64,000 nt of DNA from Acuticoccus sp. I52.16.1 (GTDB lineage Bacteria > Pseudomonadota > Alphaproteobacteria > Rhizobiales > Amorphaceae), in assembly GCF_022865125.1 (NCBI RefSeq), contig NZ_CP094828.1, forward strand, positions 496,001-560,000, written 5' to 3'. Position 1 is the first letter of the stretch. Each line of letters starts with the position of its first letter. A model generated the notes under the pieces. The model was not told the origin of the DNA, did no database searches, and saw nothing but the letters and a program-made list of their open reading frames with translations. The translations under genes were made by a program, and so were the position numbers. Positions 54,799 through 63,521 of this stretch are shown here, piece after piece.

Positions 54799-55245
54799 GT
54801 GCCCGGCGCGCCGCGCATCGTCCGCCCGGCCGAGTGGGCCCGCCCCGGCTGGTCGCCCGAGACCGTGGCGACCGACGGTGCCTGGCGTGGCGAGATCCCC
54901 GGCGCGGCGCTCGGCGCCGACGTCACCGTCCTTTTCTACGCCACCGGCGAGGTGGGCGACGGACCGCCTTGGCACGTCCACTCCTATGGCGAGATCTTCA
55001 TCGTGCGGGAGGGCCGCGCGCGGTTCACCATCGGCGACATGGTGGTCGACGCCGGCCCCGGCGACGTGCTCTTCGGCCCGGCGAACGTGCCGCACACCTT
55101 CCGCAACCTCGGCCCCGGCCGCCTCGCCACCACCGACATCCATCTCGCGCCCGAGCGCACTCAGACCAACCTCGACGAAGCGACCCTCCCCGCCGCCGGA
55201 CACGTCCCGAGGGCGCCGGCGGCACGCCGCGAACCCGCCGCGTGA
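54799..55245 (+). CDS. Cupin-domain protein
   Basis: 148 residues from a GTG (VPGAPRIVRPAEW), five bases after the UPF0280 stop. Cupin motif 1 is PWHVHSYGEIFIVREG and motif 2 is GDVLFGPANVPHTFRN, giving the three His and Glu metal ligands of a small cupin. Such proteins act as dioxygenases, isomerases or binding proteins. Its place at the end of the hydroxylase unit suggests it acts on the same compound. Confidence 0.82.
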   Translation: MPGAPRIVRPAEWARPGWSPETVATDGAWRGEIPGAALGADVTVLFYATGEVGDGPPWHVHSYGEIFIVREGRARFTIGDMVVDAGPGDVLFGPANVPHTFRNLGPGRLATTDIHLAPERTQTNLDEATLPAAGHVPRAPAARREPAA

Positions 55246-55379
55246 CGCGCTCCGGGCGGCGGCGCAAATCACCGTGTGGCGTCAGCCCCCCGCGCACGTT
55301 GCTTGTCGTGCCCGGTCAACCGTTTAAGACTTCGCTCAATGGCGAAGACCCCCTTCGCTGATCCGACGAGAGGACATCC

Positions 55380-56609
55380 ATGCTCACGCGTCGCGCAACC
55401 GTTCGCGCCGGCATCGCCGCGCTCGCCCTCGCCCTCGCCCCCACCGCCTTCGCGCCCCACGCCGCGGCGCAGGACGGGGCACCGATCAAGATCGGCGAGA
55501 TCAACTCGTACACCCGCATGGCCGCCTTCACCGAGCCATACAAGAAAGGCTGGGAACTCGCCCTCGAGGAGATCAACGCGGCCGGCGGCATCAACGGACG
55601 CCCGCTGGAGGTCCTGTCGCGTGACGACACCGGCGACCCGGCGACCGCCATCCGCATCGCCGACGAGCTGGTGAACCGCGACAAGGTGGTGATGATCTTC
55701 GGCACCTTCCTGTCCAACATCGGCCTCGCGGTGTCCGACTTCGCCAACCAGAGCCAGACGCTGTTCCTCGCCTCCGAACCGCTGACGGACGCGCTGATCT
55801 GGTCCAAGGGCAACCGCTACACCTACCGTCTGCGCCCCGGCACGACGATGCAGGCCGCCATGCTCGCCGAGCAGGCCGCCAAGACCGACGCCGTGAAGTG
55901 GGTGACGATCGCCCCCAACTACGCCTACGGCACCGACGCGGTGGAGGCCTTCAAGCGCGAGCTGACCAAGCTGAAGCCGGAAGTCGAGTTCGTCGAGGAG
56001 CAGTGGCCGACCCTCTTCAAGATCGACGCCGGTTCGGCCGTGCGCGCGCTGGAGCAGGCCAAGCCGGACGGCATCTACAACGTCACCTTCGGCGGCGACC
56101 TCGCCAAGTTCGTGCGCGAGGGCTCGCTGCGCGGCCTGTTCGACGACCGCGTCGTGGTCTCGCTCCTGTCGGGTGAGCCGGAGTACCTGGAGCCGCTCGG
56201 CGGCGAGGCGCCCGAGGGCTGGATCGTCACCGGCTATCCGGGCTTCGACGTCGACACGCCCGAGCACAAGGCCTTCGCCGACGCGTACGAGGCGAAATGG
56301 GGCGAAGAGCCGAAGACCGGATCCATCGTCGGCTACAACTCGATGATGACGATCAAGGCGCTGCTGGAGACCGCCCGGTCGATGCAGACCGACGCCCTGC
56401 TGGAAACCATGGAAGGCCTGCGCGTCGACAGCCCCACCGGCCCGTTCCTCTACCGCCCGGTCGACAATCAGGCCACCATGGGCGCCTATGTCGGCAAGAC
56501 CGGCCTGGTCGACGGCAAGCCGCGCATGGTCGACTGGCACTACGCCGCGGGCGAGGCCTACCTGCCCTCCGAGGCCGACGCGCTGAAGCTGCGCCCGGAC
56601 AGCCAGTAA
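55380..56609 (+). CDS. Branched-chain-type (HAAT) ABC transporter substrate-binding protein
   Basis: 409 residues. The signal peptide MLTRRATVRAGIAALALALA ends near AAA-QDG. The mature part fits Peripla_BP_6: IKIGEINSYTRMAAFTEPYKK, ALEEINAAGGINGRPLEV, a DDTGDPATAIRIADELV region and FGTFLSNIGLAVSDFANQ. This class binds amino acids, amides or aromatic acids. It starts the transport half of the cluster, 134 bases after the cupin gene. Confidence 0.9.
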   Translation: MLTRRATVRAGIAALALALAPTAFAPHAAAQDGAPIKIGEINSYTRMAAFTEPYKKGWELALEEINAAGGINGRPLEVLSRDDTGDPATAIRIADELVNRDKVVMIFGTFLSNIGLAVSDFANQSQTLFLASEPLTDALIWSKGNRYTYRLRPGTTMQAAMLAEQAAKTDAVKWVTIAPNYAYGTDAVEAFKRELTKLKPEVEFVEEQWPTLFKIDAGSAVRALEQAKPDGIYNVTFGGDLAKFVREGSLRGLFDDRVVVSLLSGEPEYLEPLGGEAPEGWIVTGYPGFDVDTPEHKAFADAYEAKWGEEPKTGSIVGYNSMMTIKALLETARSMQTDALLETMEGLRVDSPTGPFLYRPVDNQATMGAYVGKTGLVDGKPRMVDWHYAAGEAYLPSEADALKLRPDSQ

Positions 56610-56861
56610 GCGCAGCCGAACCGCAAGCGCAGCCGGACCGCCGCCCGTGGCCACCCCGCCCCCCACGCTCGCACCGCGCACTCGCGCCGCGGCCCTCGCG
56701 CCGCGGCGCCCCGCGTCCGGCCGCCCCTCGACGCCGGTCACGGGGCGGGTGACGAACCGGGCGACGGCGGCGGGCGTCTCGGCCGCCGCCTGGCCGGGGG
56801 GCGGCCGCCCGCGGGTCCGGCGGCGCGCACGCAGCACCAGCCAAGGAGCGACCTCCCCCGC

Positions 56862-58706
56862 ATGATGGGCTTCTACTTCGCCCAGCTCCTCACCGGGCTC
56901 GCGAACGCCTCCTCCCTGTTCCTCATCGCCTCCGGCCTCTCGATCATCTTCGGCGTGACGCGCGTGGTGAACTTCGCGCACGGCTCGCTCTACATGCTCG
57001 GCGCCTACATGGCGTACACGCTGGTCACCACGCTGCCGGGCGTCTTCGGCTTCTGGACGGGCGTTCTCTTGGCGGCCGCCGGAACCGCCGTCGTCGGCGC
57101 GGCGATCGAGATCCTCATCCTGCGGCGGATCTACAATTCGCCCGAGCTGTTCCAGCTCGTCGCGACGTTCGGCGTCGTCCTCATCGTGCAGGACGCGGCG
57201 CTGCACATCTGGGGCTCGGAAGACCTCCTCGGCCCGCGCGCGCCGATGCTCGACCGCGCGGTGCGCATCTTCGGCGAACCGATCCCCGAGTACGACCTCG
57301 CCCTCATCGTCATCGGCCCGCTGGTGCTGGGGCTCATCTGGCTGCTCTTCCACCGCACCCGCTGGGGCGTCCTGGTGCGCGCGGCGACGCAGGACCGCGA
57401 GATGGTCGGCGCGCTGGGCGTCAACCAACGGCTCCTCTTCACCTCCACCTTCATGGTCGGCTCCTTTCTCGCCGGGCTCGGCGGCGCGCTGCAGGTGCCG
57501 CGCGAGTCGGTCAACCTCCTGATGGACCTCAACATCATCGGCGAGGCCTTCGTAGTGGTGGTGATCGGCGGCATGGGCTCGGTCACCGGCGCGTTCGTCG
57601 CCGCGGTGATCATCTCGGTCGCCAATGCGTTCGGCGTGCTGGTCTTCCCGCAGATCTCGATGGTGCTGCCCTTCCTCGTCATGGCCATCGTCCTGGTGGT
57701 CCGGCCCTACGGCCTCTTCGGCACGCCAGCCTCGGCCCACGGCGCCACCGTGCCGGAGGCGCCGCTGCGGGCGATGCCCCCCGCGGGCATCGCCCTGTGT
57801 GCCGCGGCCGTCGTCGCCGCGGCGCTGCTGCCGCTGGTGGACGACGGGTTCCTTCTCGTCCTCGCGATCGACCTCCTGGTGGCGATGCTCTTCGCCGCCA
57901 GCCTCCACTTCCTGATGGGCGTCGGCGGCATGGTCTCCTTCGGCCACGCGGCCTATTTCGGCCTCGGCGCCTATGCCGCGGCGCTCGCGGTGCGCGTGCT
58001 CGACCTCCCCATGCTGGCCGCGATGGCGTTCGGCCCGCTGGCGGCCGCGCTCGGGGCGATGGTGTTCGGCTGGTTCTGCGTGCGTCTGTCGGGCGTCTAC
58101 CTCGCCATGTTGACGCTCGCCGCGGCGCAGATCCTGTGGGGCGTCACCTTCCAGTGGCAGAGCGTCACCGGCGGCGACGACGGGATCCTCGGCGTCTGGC
58201 CGGCGCGCTGGGCGTCGGACCGCGCGGTCTATTTCTACCTCGCCCTCGTCGTCTGCGGCGCGGGGCTCCTGCTGATCCGCCGCATCGCCCACTCGCCGTT
58301 CGGCTACGTCCTGCGCGGCGGGCGCGATTCGGCGCTGCGGGCCGAGGCGATCGGCATCGACCTCACCGCCCACCAGTGGCTCGGCTTCATCCTCGCCGGC
58401 ACGCTGGCGGGGGTCGCGGGCGCGGTCTTCGTCTTCTCCAAGGGCAGCGTCTTTCCCGATACGCTCGCCATCGGCCAATCCATAGACGGGCTTATCATGG
58501 TGCTTCTGGGCGGCGTGCAGTCCCTGCTCGGCCCCGTCTTCGGCGCCGCCGCCTTCGTCCTCATCGAGGATTGGGTGACCCGGCTCGACTACTGGCGCGC
58601 CATCTTCGGCGCCATCATCCTCCTCATCGTCCTCGTCGCGCCGGACGGGATCGCGGGCGCCCTCGGCCGCCTCGCCGGCCTGCTCCGCCTCCGGAGGCCG
58701 GCATGA
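56862..58706 (+). CDS. Fused LivH-LivM branched-chain-type ABC permease
   Basis: 614 residues joining both permease subunits. The LivH half (about 1-285) has SGLSIIFGVTRVVNFAHGSLYMLGAY and GGMGSVTGAFVAA, and the LivM half (about 310-614) has MVSFGHAAYFGLGAYAAALA and GGVQSLLGPVFGAA. The normal two genes are thus one. An AAGGAG ribosome site lies upstream (56841-56846), 15 bases before the ATG. The stop overlaps the next start (ATGA). Confidence 0.93.
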   Translation: MMGFYFAQLLTGLANASSLFLIASGLSIIFGVTRVVNFAHGSLYMLGAYMAYTLVTTLPGVFGFWTGVLLAAAGTAVVGAAIEILILRRIYNSPELFQLVATFGVVLIVQDAALHIWGSEDLLGPRAPMLDRAVRIFGEPIPEYDLALIVIGPLVLGLIWLLFHRTRWGVLVRAATQDREMVGALGVNQRLLFTSTFMVGSFLAGLGGALQVPRESVNLLMDLNIIGEAFVVVVIGGMGSVTGAFVAAVIISVANAFGVLVFPQISMVLPFLVMAIVLVVRPYGLFGTPASAHGATVPEAPLRAMPPAGIALCAAAVVAAALLPLVDDGFLLVLAIDLLVAMLFAASLHFLMGVGGMVSFGHAAYFGLGAYAAALAVRVLDLPMLAAMAFGPLAAALGAMVFGWFCVRLSGVYLAMLTLAAAQILWGVTFQWQSVTGGDDGILGVWPARWASDRAVYFYLALVVCGAGLLLIRRIAHSPFGYVLRGGRDSALRAEAIGIDLTAHQWLGFILAGTLAGVAGAVFVFSKGSVFPDTLAIGQSIDGLIMVLLGGVQSLLGPVFGAAAFVLIEDWVTRLDYWRAIFGAIILLIVLVAPDGIAGALGRLAGLLRLRRPA

Positions 58707-59479
58707 GCGTCCTCGCCGTCACCGGCCTCACCAAGCGGTTCGGCGGCCTCACCGCCGTCTCGGACGTCACGTTCGCGCTGGCGCCGGGCGAGTTCCTGGC
58801 CCTGATCGGCCCCAACGGCGCCGGCAAGACGACGTGTTTCAACATGCTGAACGGCTACATCAAGCCCGACGCCGGCACCGTCGCGCTGGAGGGCCGCTCC
58901 ATCGGCGGACTCGCCCCGCGTACCGTGTGGCGGCTCGGCGTCGGCCGCACGTTCCAGATCACGCAGACCTTCTCGTCGATGACTGTCGCCGAGAACGTGC
59001 AGATGGCGCTGATCTCGCACCACAAACGCACGCTCTCGATGTTCGCCCGCGCCACGAGCCTCTACCGCGCCGAGGCGGACGCCCTGCTCGAGCGCGTCGG
59101 CATGGCCCGGCACGCCGACCGCGGCGCCAATACACTGGCCTACGGCGACCTGAAGCGCCTGGAACTCGCCGTCGCTCTCGCCCACCGGCCCAAAGTGCTC
59201 CTGATGGACGAGCCGACCGCCGGCATGGCACCCGCCGAGCGCACCGCGCTGATGGCGCTGACGGGCGAGATCGTCGCCACCGAGGGCGTCAGCGTGCTGT
59301 TCACCGAGCACGACATGGACGTCGTCTTCGCCCACGCGCACCGCGTCCTGGTCCTCAACCGCGGCGAACTGATCGCCGAGGGGACGGGCGCCGAGATCCG
59401 GGCCGACCGAACCGTGCAGGAGGTCTATCTCGGCGGCGGCACGGTCATGGCCCCACCCACCACCGGCGCAGCCCCGTGA
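58703..59479 (+). CDS. HAAT ABC transporter ATP-binding protein (LivG type)
   Basis: 258 residues. Walker A is IGPNGAGKTTCFNML (about residue 34), the signature NTLAYGDLKRLELA replaces LSGGQ in the way usual for LivG (Tyr-Gly), Walker B is LLMDEPTAGM, and the switch His is in LFTEHDMDVVF. Coupled to the fused permease. Confidence 0.94.
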   Translation: MSVLAVTGLTKRFGGLTAVSDVTFALAPGEFLALIGPNGAGKTTCFNMLNGYIKPDAGTVALEGRSIGGLAPRTVWRLGVGRTFQITQTFSSMTVAENVQMALISHHKRTLSMFARATSLYRAEADALLERVGMARHADRGANTLAYGDLKRLELAVALAHRPKVLLMDEPTAGMAPAERTALMALTGEIVATEGVSVLFTEHDMDVVFAHAHRVLVLNRGELIAEGTGAEIRADRTVQEVYLGGGTVMAPPTTGAAP

Positions 59480-59489
59480 GGTCCGCAGC

Positions 59490-60098
59490 ATGAGCCCCGA
59501 ATTCCTCGTCCTGTCGCTCGTCGTCGTGCTGATGCCGGGGACCGGCGTTCTCTACACGGTGGCGATCGGTCTGGGTCGCGGCTTCGGGGGCAGCGTGCTG
59601 GCGGCGGCGGGCTGCACATTGGGGATCGTGCCGCACCTGGTGGCGAGCCTCGTGGGGCTGGCGGCGGTGCTGCACACCAGCGCGGTGGCGTTCCAGGCGG
59701 TGAAATATGCCGGCGTTCTCTACCTCCTCTTCATGGCGTGGAGCGTCTTGCGCTCCGGCGATCGGTTGGAGCTGGCGCGGCGGGACGCCGTCTCGGCGGC
59801 GCGCACCATCCGCGACGGGGTGCTCCTCAACGTCCTGAACCCCAAGCTGTCGATCTTCTTCCTGGCCTTCCTGCCGCAGTTCGTCCCCGCCGGCGCGGCT
59901 GACCCGGCGCTGGCGATGCTGCCGCTCGCCGCCACCTTCATGGCGATGACCTTCGTCGTCTTCGTCGTGTACGGCGCGCTCGCCGCGGCCGCGCGAACCG
60001 CGGTGCTGGAGCGCCCGGCGGTCATGCGATGGGCACGGCGGGTGTTCGCCGGCACCTTCGCCGCGCTCGGCGTGCAGCTCGCCTTGTCGGAGCGCTGA
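59490..60098 (+). CDS. LysE/RhtB family exporter
   Basis: 202 residues with about six hydrophobic helices. The N-terminal LVVVLMPGTGVLYTVAIGLGRG carries the family P-G-P/T signature near residue 17, and LNVLNPKLSIFFLAFLPQF near residue 112 is the second hallmark. It exports amino acids or related metabolites. It is unusual here, placed between the two ATPase genes of an importer, with gaps of 10 and 5 bases. Confidence 0.9.
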   Translation: MSPEFLVLSLVVVLMPGTGVLYTVAIGLGRGFGGSVLAAAGCTLGIVPHLVASLVGLAAVLHTSAVAFQAVKYAGVLYLLFMAWSVLRSGDRLELARRDAVSAARTIRDGVLLNVLNPKLSIFFLAFLPQFVPAGAADPALAMLPLAATFMAMTFVVFVVYGALAAAARTAVLERPAVMRWARRVFAGTFAALGVQLALSER

Positions 60099-60103
60099 CC
60101 GCG

Positions 60104-60805
60104 ATGCTCGAGGTCGACCGCATCAACACCTTCTACGGCGGCGCGCATATCCTGCGCGACGTGTCCTTCGGCGTCGGAGCGCGCGAGGTGGTGGCGCTGC
60201 TGGGCCGCAACGGTGCCGGCAAGTCCACCACGATCCGCTCCGTCATGGGACTGACCCGGCCCCGCTCCGGTGCCGTCCGCTTCGACGGGACGACCATCAC
60301 CGGCTGGGCCCCCTACCGCGCTTGCCGGCTCGGCCTCGGCTTCGTGCCGGAGGACCGGCGGGTGTTCCGCGAGCTGACGGTGCTGGAGAACCTCGAGGTC
60401 GGCCGCCGACCGCCGCGCACGGGCGCCCCGGCCTGGACCGCCGAGGGCCTCTTCGAGCTCTTCCCCAACCTGGCCGAGCGGCGCGCCACGGCGGCCGGAC
60501 GCCTGTCGGGCGGCGAGCAGCAGATGCTGACCATCGCGCGCACCCTCGTCGGCAACCCGCGACTCATCTTGCTGGACGAGCCGTCCGAGGGGATCTCGCC
60601 GCTCATCGTCGAGCAGATGGCGCGGGTGATCCTCGAGATGAAGTCGAGCGGGCTGGCGGTGCTCCTGTCGGAACAAAACCTTCATTTCGCCCGCCTGGTG
60701 GCCGATCGTGCCGTCATCATCGAGAAGGGCGAGGTCCGGTTCCGCGGCACCTTCGCCCAGCTCGACGCAGAACCCGCCATTGCCCGCGAGACCCTGGCCG
60801 TATGA
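60104..60805 (+). CDS. HAAT ABC transporter ATP-binding protein (LivF type)
   Basis: 233 residues. Walker A is LGRNGAGKSTTIRSV, the signature is RLSGGEQQMLTIART, Walker B is ILLDEPSEG and the switch SEQNLHFA. It pairs with the LivG-type protein. Its stop overlaps the MarR start as ATGA. Confidence 0.94.
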   Translation: MLEVDRINTFYGGAHILRDVSFGVGAREVVALLGRNGAGKSTTIRSVMGLTRPRSGAVRFDGTTITGWAPYRACRLGLGFVPEDRRVFRELTVLENLEVGRRPPRTGAPAWTAEGLFELFPNLAERRATAAGRLSGGEQQMLTIARTLVGNPRLILLDEPSEGISPLIVEQMARVILEMKSSGLAVLLSEQNLHFARLVADRAVIIEKGEVRFRGTFAQLDAEPAIARETLAV

Positions 60806-61224
60806 GCGACGAGAGGCCCTACGTTCTGGACGACCAGATCGGCTACCTCATGCGGTTGGCCACCCAGCGCCACACCGCGATTTTCCAGGACCGGATGAAC
60901 GAGGGTCTGACGCCGACGCAGTTCAGCCTGCTCACCCGCCTCGCCGAGGTCGGGCCCAGCTCGCAGAACCATCTCGGCCGCCTCGCCGCGCTCGACGTCG
61001 CCACGGTCAAGGGCGTCGTCGACCGGCTGACCGCGAAGGGCCTCGTCGTCGTCTCGCCCGACCCGCGAGACGGGCGGCTGCGCATCGTCTCTTTGTCCCC
61101 CCGCGGCGAGGCGCTGATCCCGCAGCTGCGCGAGCGCGGGCACGAGATCACCGAGGATACGCTCAAGCCGCTCACCAGTCGCGAACGCGAGACCATCGTG
61201 CGCCTCCTGCGCAAGCTGACCTGA
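60802..61224 (+). CDS. MarR-family transcriptional regulator
   Basis: 140 residues. The winged-helix core is LTPTQFSLLTRLAEVGPSSQ, NHLGRLAALDVATVKGVVDRL and the wing VVSPDPRDGRLRIVSLSP. MarR proteins usually repress nearby genes and release DNA on binding aromatic ligands. Being co-transcribed as the last gene of the transporter, it is a good candidate for sensing the imported compound. Confidence 0.92.
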   Translation: MSDERPYVLDDQIGYLMRLATQRHTAIFQDRMNEGLTPTQFSLLTRLAEVGPSSQNHLGRLAALDVATVKGVVDRLTAKGLVVVSPDPRDGRLRIVSLSPRGEALIPQLRERGHEITEDTLKPLTSRERETIVRLLRKLT

Positions 61225-61315
61225 GGCGCTGCCCTTCCCGCCCGCGATCGCCTATCATCACACCAACACCGCGACGTCGACGCGCGGACGACAGACACGA
61301 TCCGGGAGCGCCCTC

Positions 61316-61927
61316 ATGAACCGATTGACCCTTTTCGCCCTGCTGCTGGCACCCCTCGCCGGGAGCCTCCCCGCCGGCGCCCAGGACGGCCCCTCGTTCG
61401 ACTGTGCCGCCGCCTCGAGCGAGGCCGAGACGCTGGTGTGCGACAACCCGGACCTTGCCGCGCTGGACCGCCGCGTCGCGTCCGCCTACTCCGCTTCGCT
61501 CGACGCGCTGAAGGACGCCGGGGACGCGGCCGAGAAGGAGCTGCGCGCCGAGCAACGCGGCTGGCTCTCCGGCCGCGACGACTGCTGGAAGGCCGGCGAC
61601 GTCTCCGCCTGCGTCGCGGACGCCTACGAGCGACGCGAGTCGGAGCTGATCGCGCGTTACATGCTGCAAAAGCCGTTCAACACCGTCTCTTGGACGTGCG
61701 CCGACAACCCCGCGAACGAGATCGTCACCGCCTTCTTCGACACGCCGGTCGACACCGTTCGCATCGAGCGTGGCGACACGGTGGACATCGGTTTCATCGC
61801 CCGCTCCGGCTCCGGGTCGAAGTACGACGCCAGCCACGGGCGGTGGATCTGGCTCAAGGGCGACACCGCCCGTTACCGCGAGGCCGATCCCGACGGGTCC
61901 GAGATCGACTGCACCGAGAATAAGTAG
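61316..61927 (+). CDS. Exported protein with LprI-like and MliC-like lysozyme-inhibitor domains
   Basis: 203 residues. Signal peptide MNRLTLFALLLAPLAG, cleavage near AGAQ. The N-terminal half, FDCAAASSEAETLVCDNPDLAALDRRVA and the later CWKAG...CVADAYERR, has the LprI Cys pattern. The C-terminal half, TVSWTCADNPANEIVTAFF with SGSGSKYD and a final Cys, has the MliC pattern, whose Ser/Lys loop blocks lysozyme. Likely periplasmic defence against lysozyme. Confidence 0.78.
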   Translation: MNRLTLFALLLAPLAGSLPAGAQDGPSFDCAAASSEAETLVCDNPDLAALDRRVASAYSASLDALKDAGDAAEKELRAEQRGWLSGRDDCWKAGDVSACVADAYERRESELIARYMLQKPFNTVSWTCADNPANEIVTAFFDTPVDTVRIERGDTVDIGFIARSGSGSKYDASHGRWIWLKGDTARYREADPDGSEIDCTENK

Positions 61928-61953
61928 CGCCGGCGGGCGAGCGGCCCTCGCGG

Positions 61954-61978
61954 GAGGCCGCCAAGTCGCGGCGGCCTC
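61954..61978. terminator. Hairpin between convergent genes
   Basis: GAGGCCGCC / GGCGGCCTC, perfect 9-base arms with a 7-base loop, between the lysozyme-inhibitor and universal-stress genes. No T-run. Confidence 0.5.
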
Positions 61979-61990
61979 TGCGCCGTGGGC

Positions 61991-62827
61991 TCAGTGGGAC
62001 ATCAGCAGCGGGCGGTCGGCATCGTCCATCAGGTCGCGGGTGACGCCGCCGAGGATGATCTCCGTCAAGCGCGAGTGGCCGTAGGCGCCGGAGACGACGA
62101 GGTCGGCCTCCATCTCCGCAGCGTGGCGCAAGATCGCGGTGGCGATGGAGCGGTCCTGGCGCGGGATCGCGTCGACCGAGACCGGCAACCCGTGGCGAGC
62201 GAGCATGGTGGCGAGGTCGGCGCCCGGTTCCTCGCCGTGTCCGGCCGGACCGACGCGCGGGTCGACGCAGACGATGTGCACGTCCTTCGCCGCCACCAGC
62301 AGGTCGAGCGCGTCGTGCACCGCGTGCACCGCCTCCGCCCCCGGATACCAGGCGACGGCGACCCGGGTGCCGAGGTTGGCCAGCGAGGCGCCCGGCGGCA
62401 CGATCAGCACCGGGCGGCCACTGTCGAACAGGGTCGCGTCGACCAGGCTGTGCCAGTCGTAATCGTCGAGGTCGCGCAGGAAGACGGTGAGGTCGGCGTA
62501 GCGGGCCTGGCGGGCGAAGGTCTTGCCCACCTCGCCCGACGGCACCACCACGGCGCGGGTCTCGTAGGAGACGCCGGTCCGGGCGAGCCGCTCGCCGGCG
62601 AAGGTCGCGCGGGCCTCGACCTCGGCGCGCGTGTCGGCGAGGTCCGCGGCGTAGACGTCCGGCGGGATGTCGGGCAGGCCGGCATAGGCGAGCGTGGGCG
62701 TCGCGGCGACGGCGAGCGCCACGACGTGCGCCCCGTGCGTGGCCGCGAGCGCCGCGACTTCGGACAGGAGCGAGGCGCCGGCCTCGCTATCCTCGGCCTG
62801 GACGAGGATCGTTTTCACTGCTGTCAT
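61991..62827 (-). CDS. Universal stress protein, tandem UspA domains
   Basis: 278 residues, two Usp domains. The start MTAVKTILVQAED was chosen because the longer frame upstream crosses the promoter region. The C-terminal domain ends VSGAYGHSRLTEIILGG, the G-2x-G-9x-G nucleotide-binding motif; the first domain is degenerate. It diverges from the phasin-like gene with a perfect FNR/FixK box between them, so induction at low oxygen is likely. Confidence 0.9.
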   Translation of the reverse strand: MTAVKTILVQAEDSEAGASLLSEVAALAATHGAHVVALAVAATPTLAYAGLPDIPPDVYAADLADTRAEVEARATFAGERLARTGVSYETRAVVVPSGEVGKTFARQARYADLTVFLRDLDDYDWHSLVDATLFDSGRPVLIVPPGASLANLGTRVAVAWYPGAEAVHAVHDALDLLVAAKDVHIVCVDPRVGPAGHGEEPGADLATMLARHGLPVSVDAIPRQDRSIATAILRHAAEMEADLVVSGAYGHSRLTEIILGGVTRDLMDDADRPLLMSH

Positions 62828-62936
62828 GGTAGCCTCCAAGACGGACCGCCGCTGCGAGCGCGCGGCGTTTCGAGCGGGCCGCGTCGGACCGTCGGCTCGA
62901 ACGAACCGAATGCTACAGCCTCGTCCGACGACGGCT

Positions 62937-62950
62937 TTGATGTCCATCAA
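62937..62950. promoter_or_regulatory. FNR/FixK-type anaerobox
   Basis: TTGAT-GTCC-ATCAA, a perfect match to the TTGAT-N4-ATCAA consensus. It is centred about 116 bases before the universal-stress gene and 136 before the phasin-like gene, which diverge from it. The position suits an activator of one or both. Confidence 0.82.
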
Positions 62951-63079
62951 CGCAGCGTCGCAGACGACGATATTTCTTGGTGGCCGCGCGACGACTGCTA
63001 CATCAGATTGCCGCATGCGGCGCGTATTCAACCAGAGGACATTGCCCGAAGGGCATCCGAACGCGGAGGAGAGAGAGCG

Positions 63080-63439
63080 ATGCGACACCATGGCGAAGTC
63101 TTGGCTCCCGCCCTGCCCAATCTGCCGGTGATGACGCCGAGCGAGCCGGTCGAGGCCGCGACGCGCACCGCCTGCCAGCTCACGAGCGAGCTGACGCGCG
63201 AGACCGCCCGGTTCCTGAGCCTTCGGCTCCAGCGCTACGCCGACCTGGAGCTGCGGCTGGCGCGCAGCTCCGGCCCGATGGCACCGATGGACGTCTTCAT
63301 GGACTTCTCGCGCCAGACGATGCTCGACTATACGCGCGAGCTGGAGCGCCTGCCCTTCCTCTGGAGCCGCATGTCCGAGGACGCGTTGCTGGCGATGGAT
63401 GCCCCGCGCGGCACCGGCAGGCCGCCGGCGATCGAGTAG
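63080..63439 (+). CDS. Small helical protein, phasin-like
   Basis: 119 residues, Met- and Arg-rich amphipathic helices (TACQLTSELTRETARFLSLR, MDVFMDFSRQTMLDYTRELE). This is the general look of polyhydroxyalkanoate granule phasins of alphaproteobacteria, though no motif is decisive. Ribosome site GGAGAGAG precedes the ATG. It shares an FNR/FixK box with the divergent stress protein. Confidence 0.55.
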   Translation: MRHHGEVLAPALPNLPVMTPSEPVEAATRTACQLTSELTRETARFLSLRLQRYADLELRLARSSGPMAPMDVFMDFSRQTMLDYTRELERLPFLWSRMSEDALLAMDAPRGTGRPPAIE

Positions 63440-63521
63440 CGCGCGGCACCCGCGACGGCGGGACGACCGCCGGGCAGCCGGGCGCCAGCGCGCCGGGGGA
63501 CGCCTGAAGGGCGGCGCGGGA

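Noticed and set aside
62828-63091. 88-residue N-terminal extension of the universal stress protein
   Set aside because: It would cross the FNR/FixK box and the divergent promoter, and the Usp family begins at the ATG at 62827.
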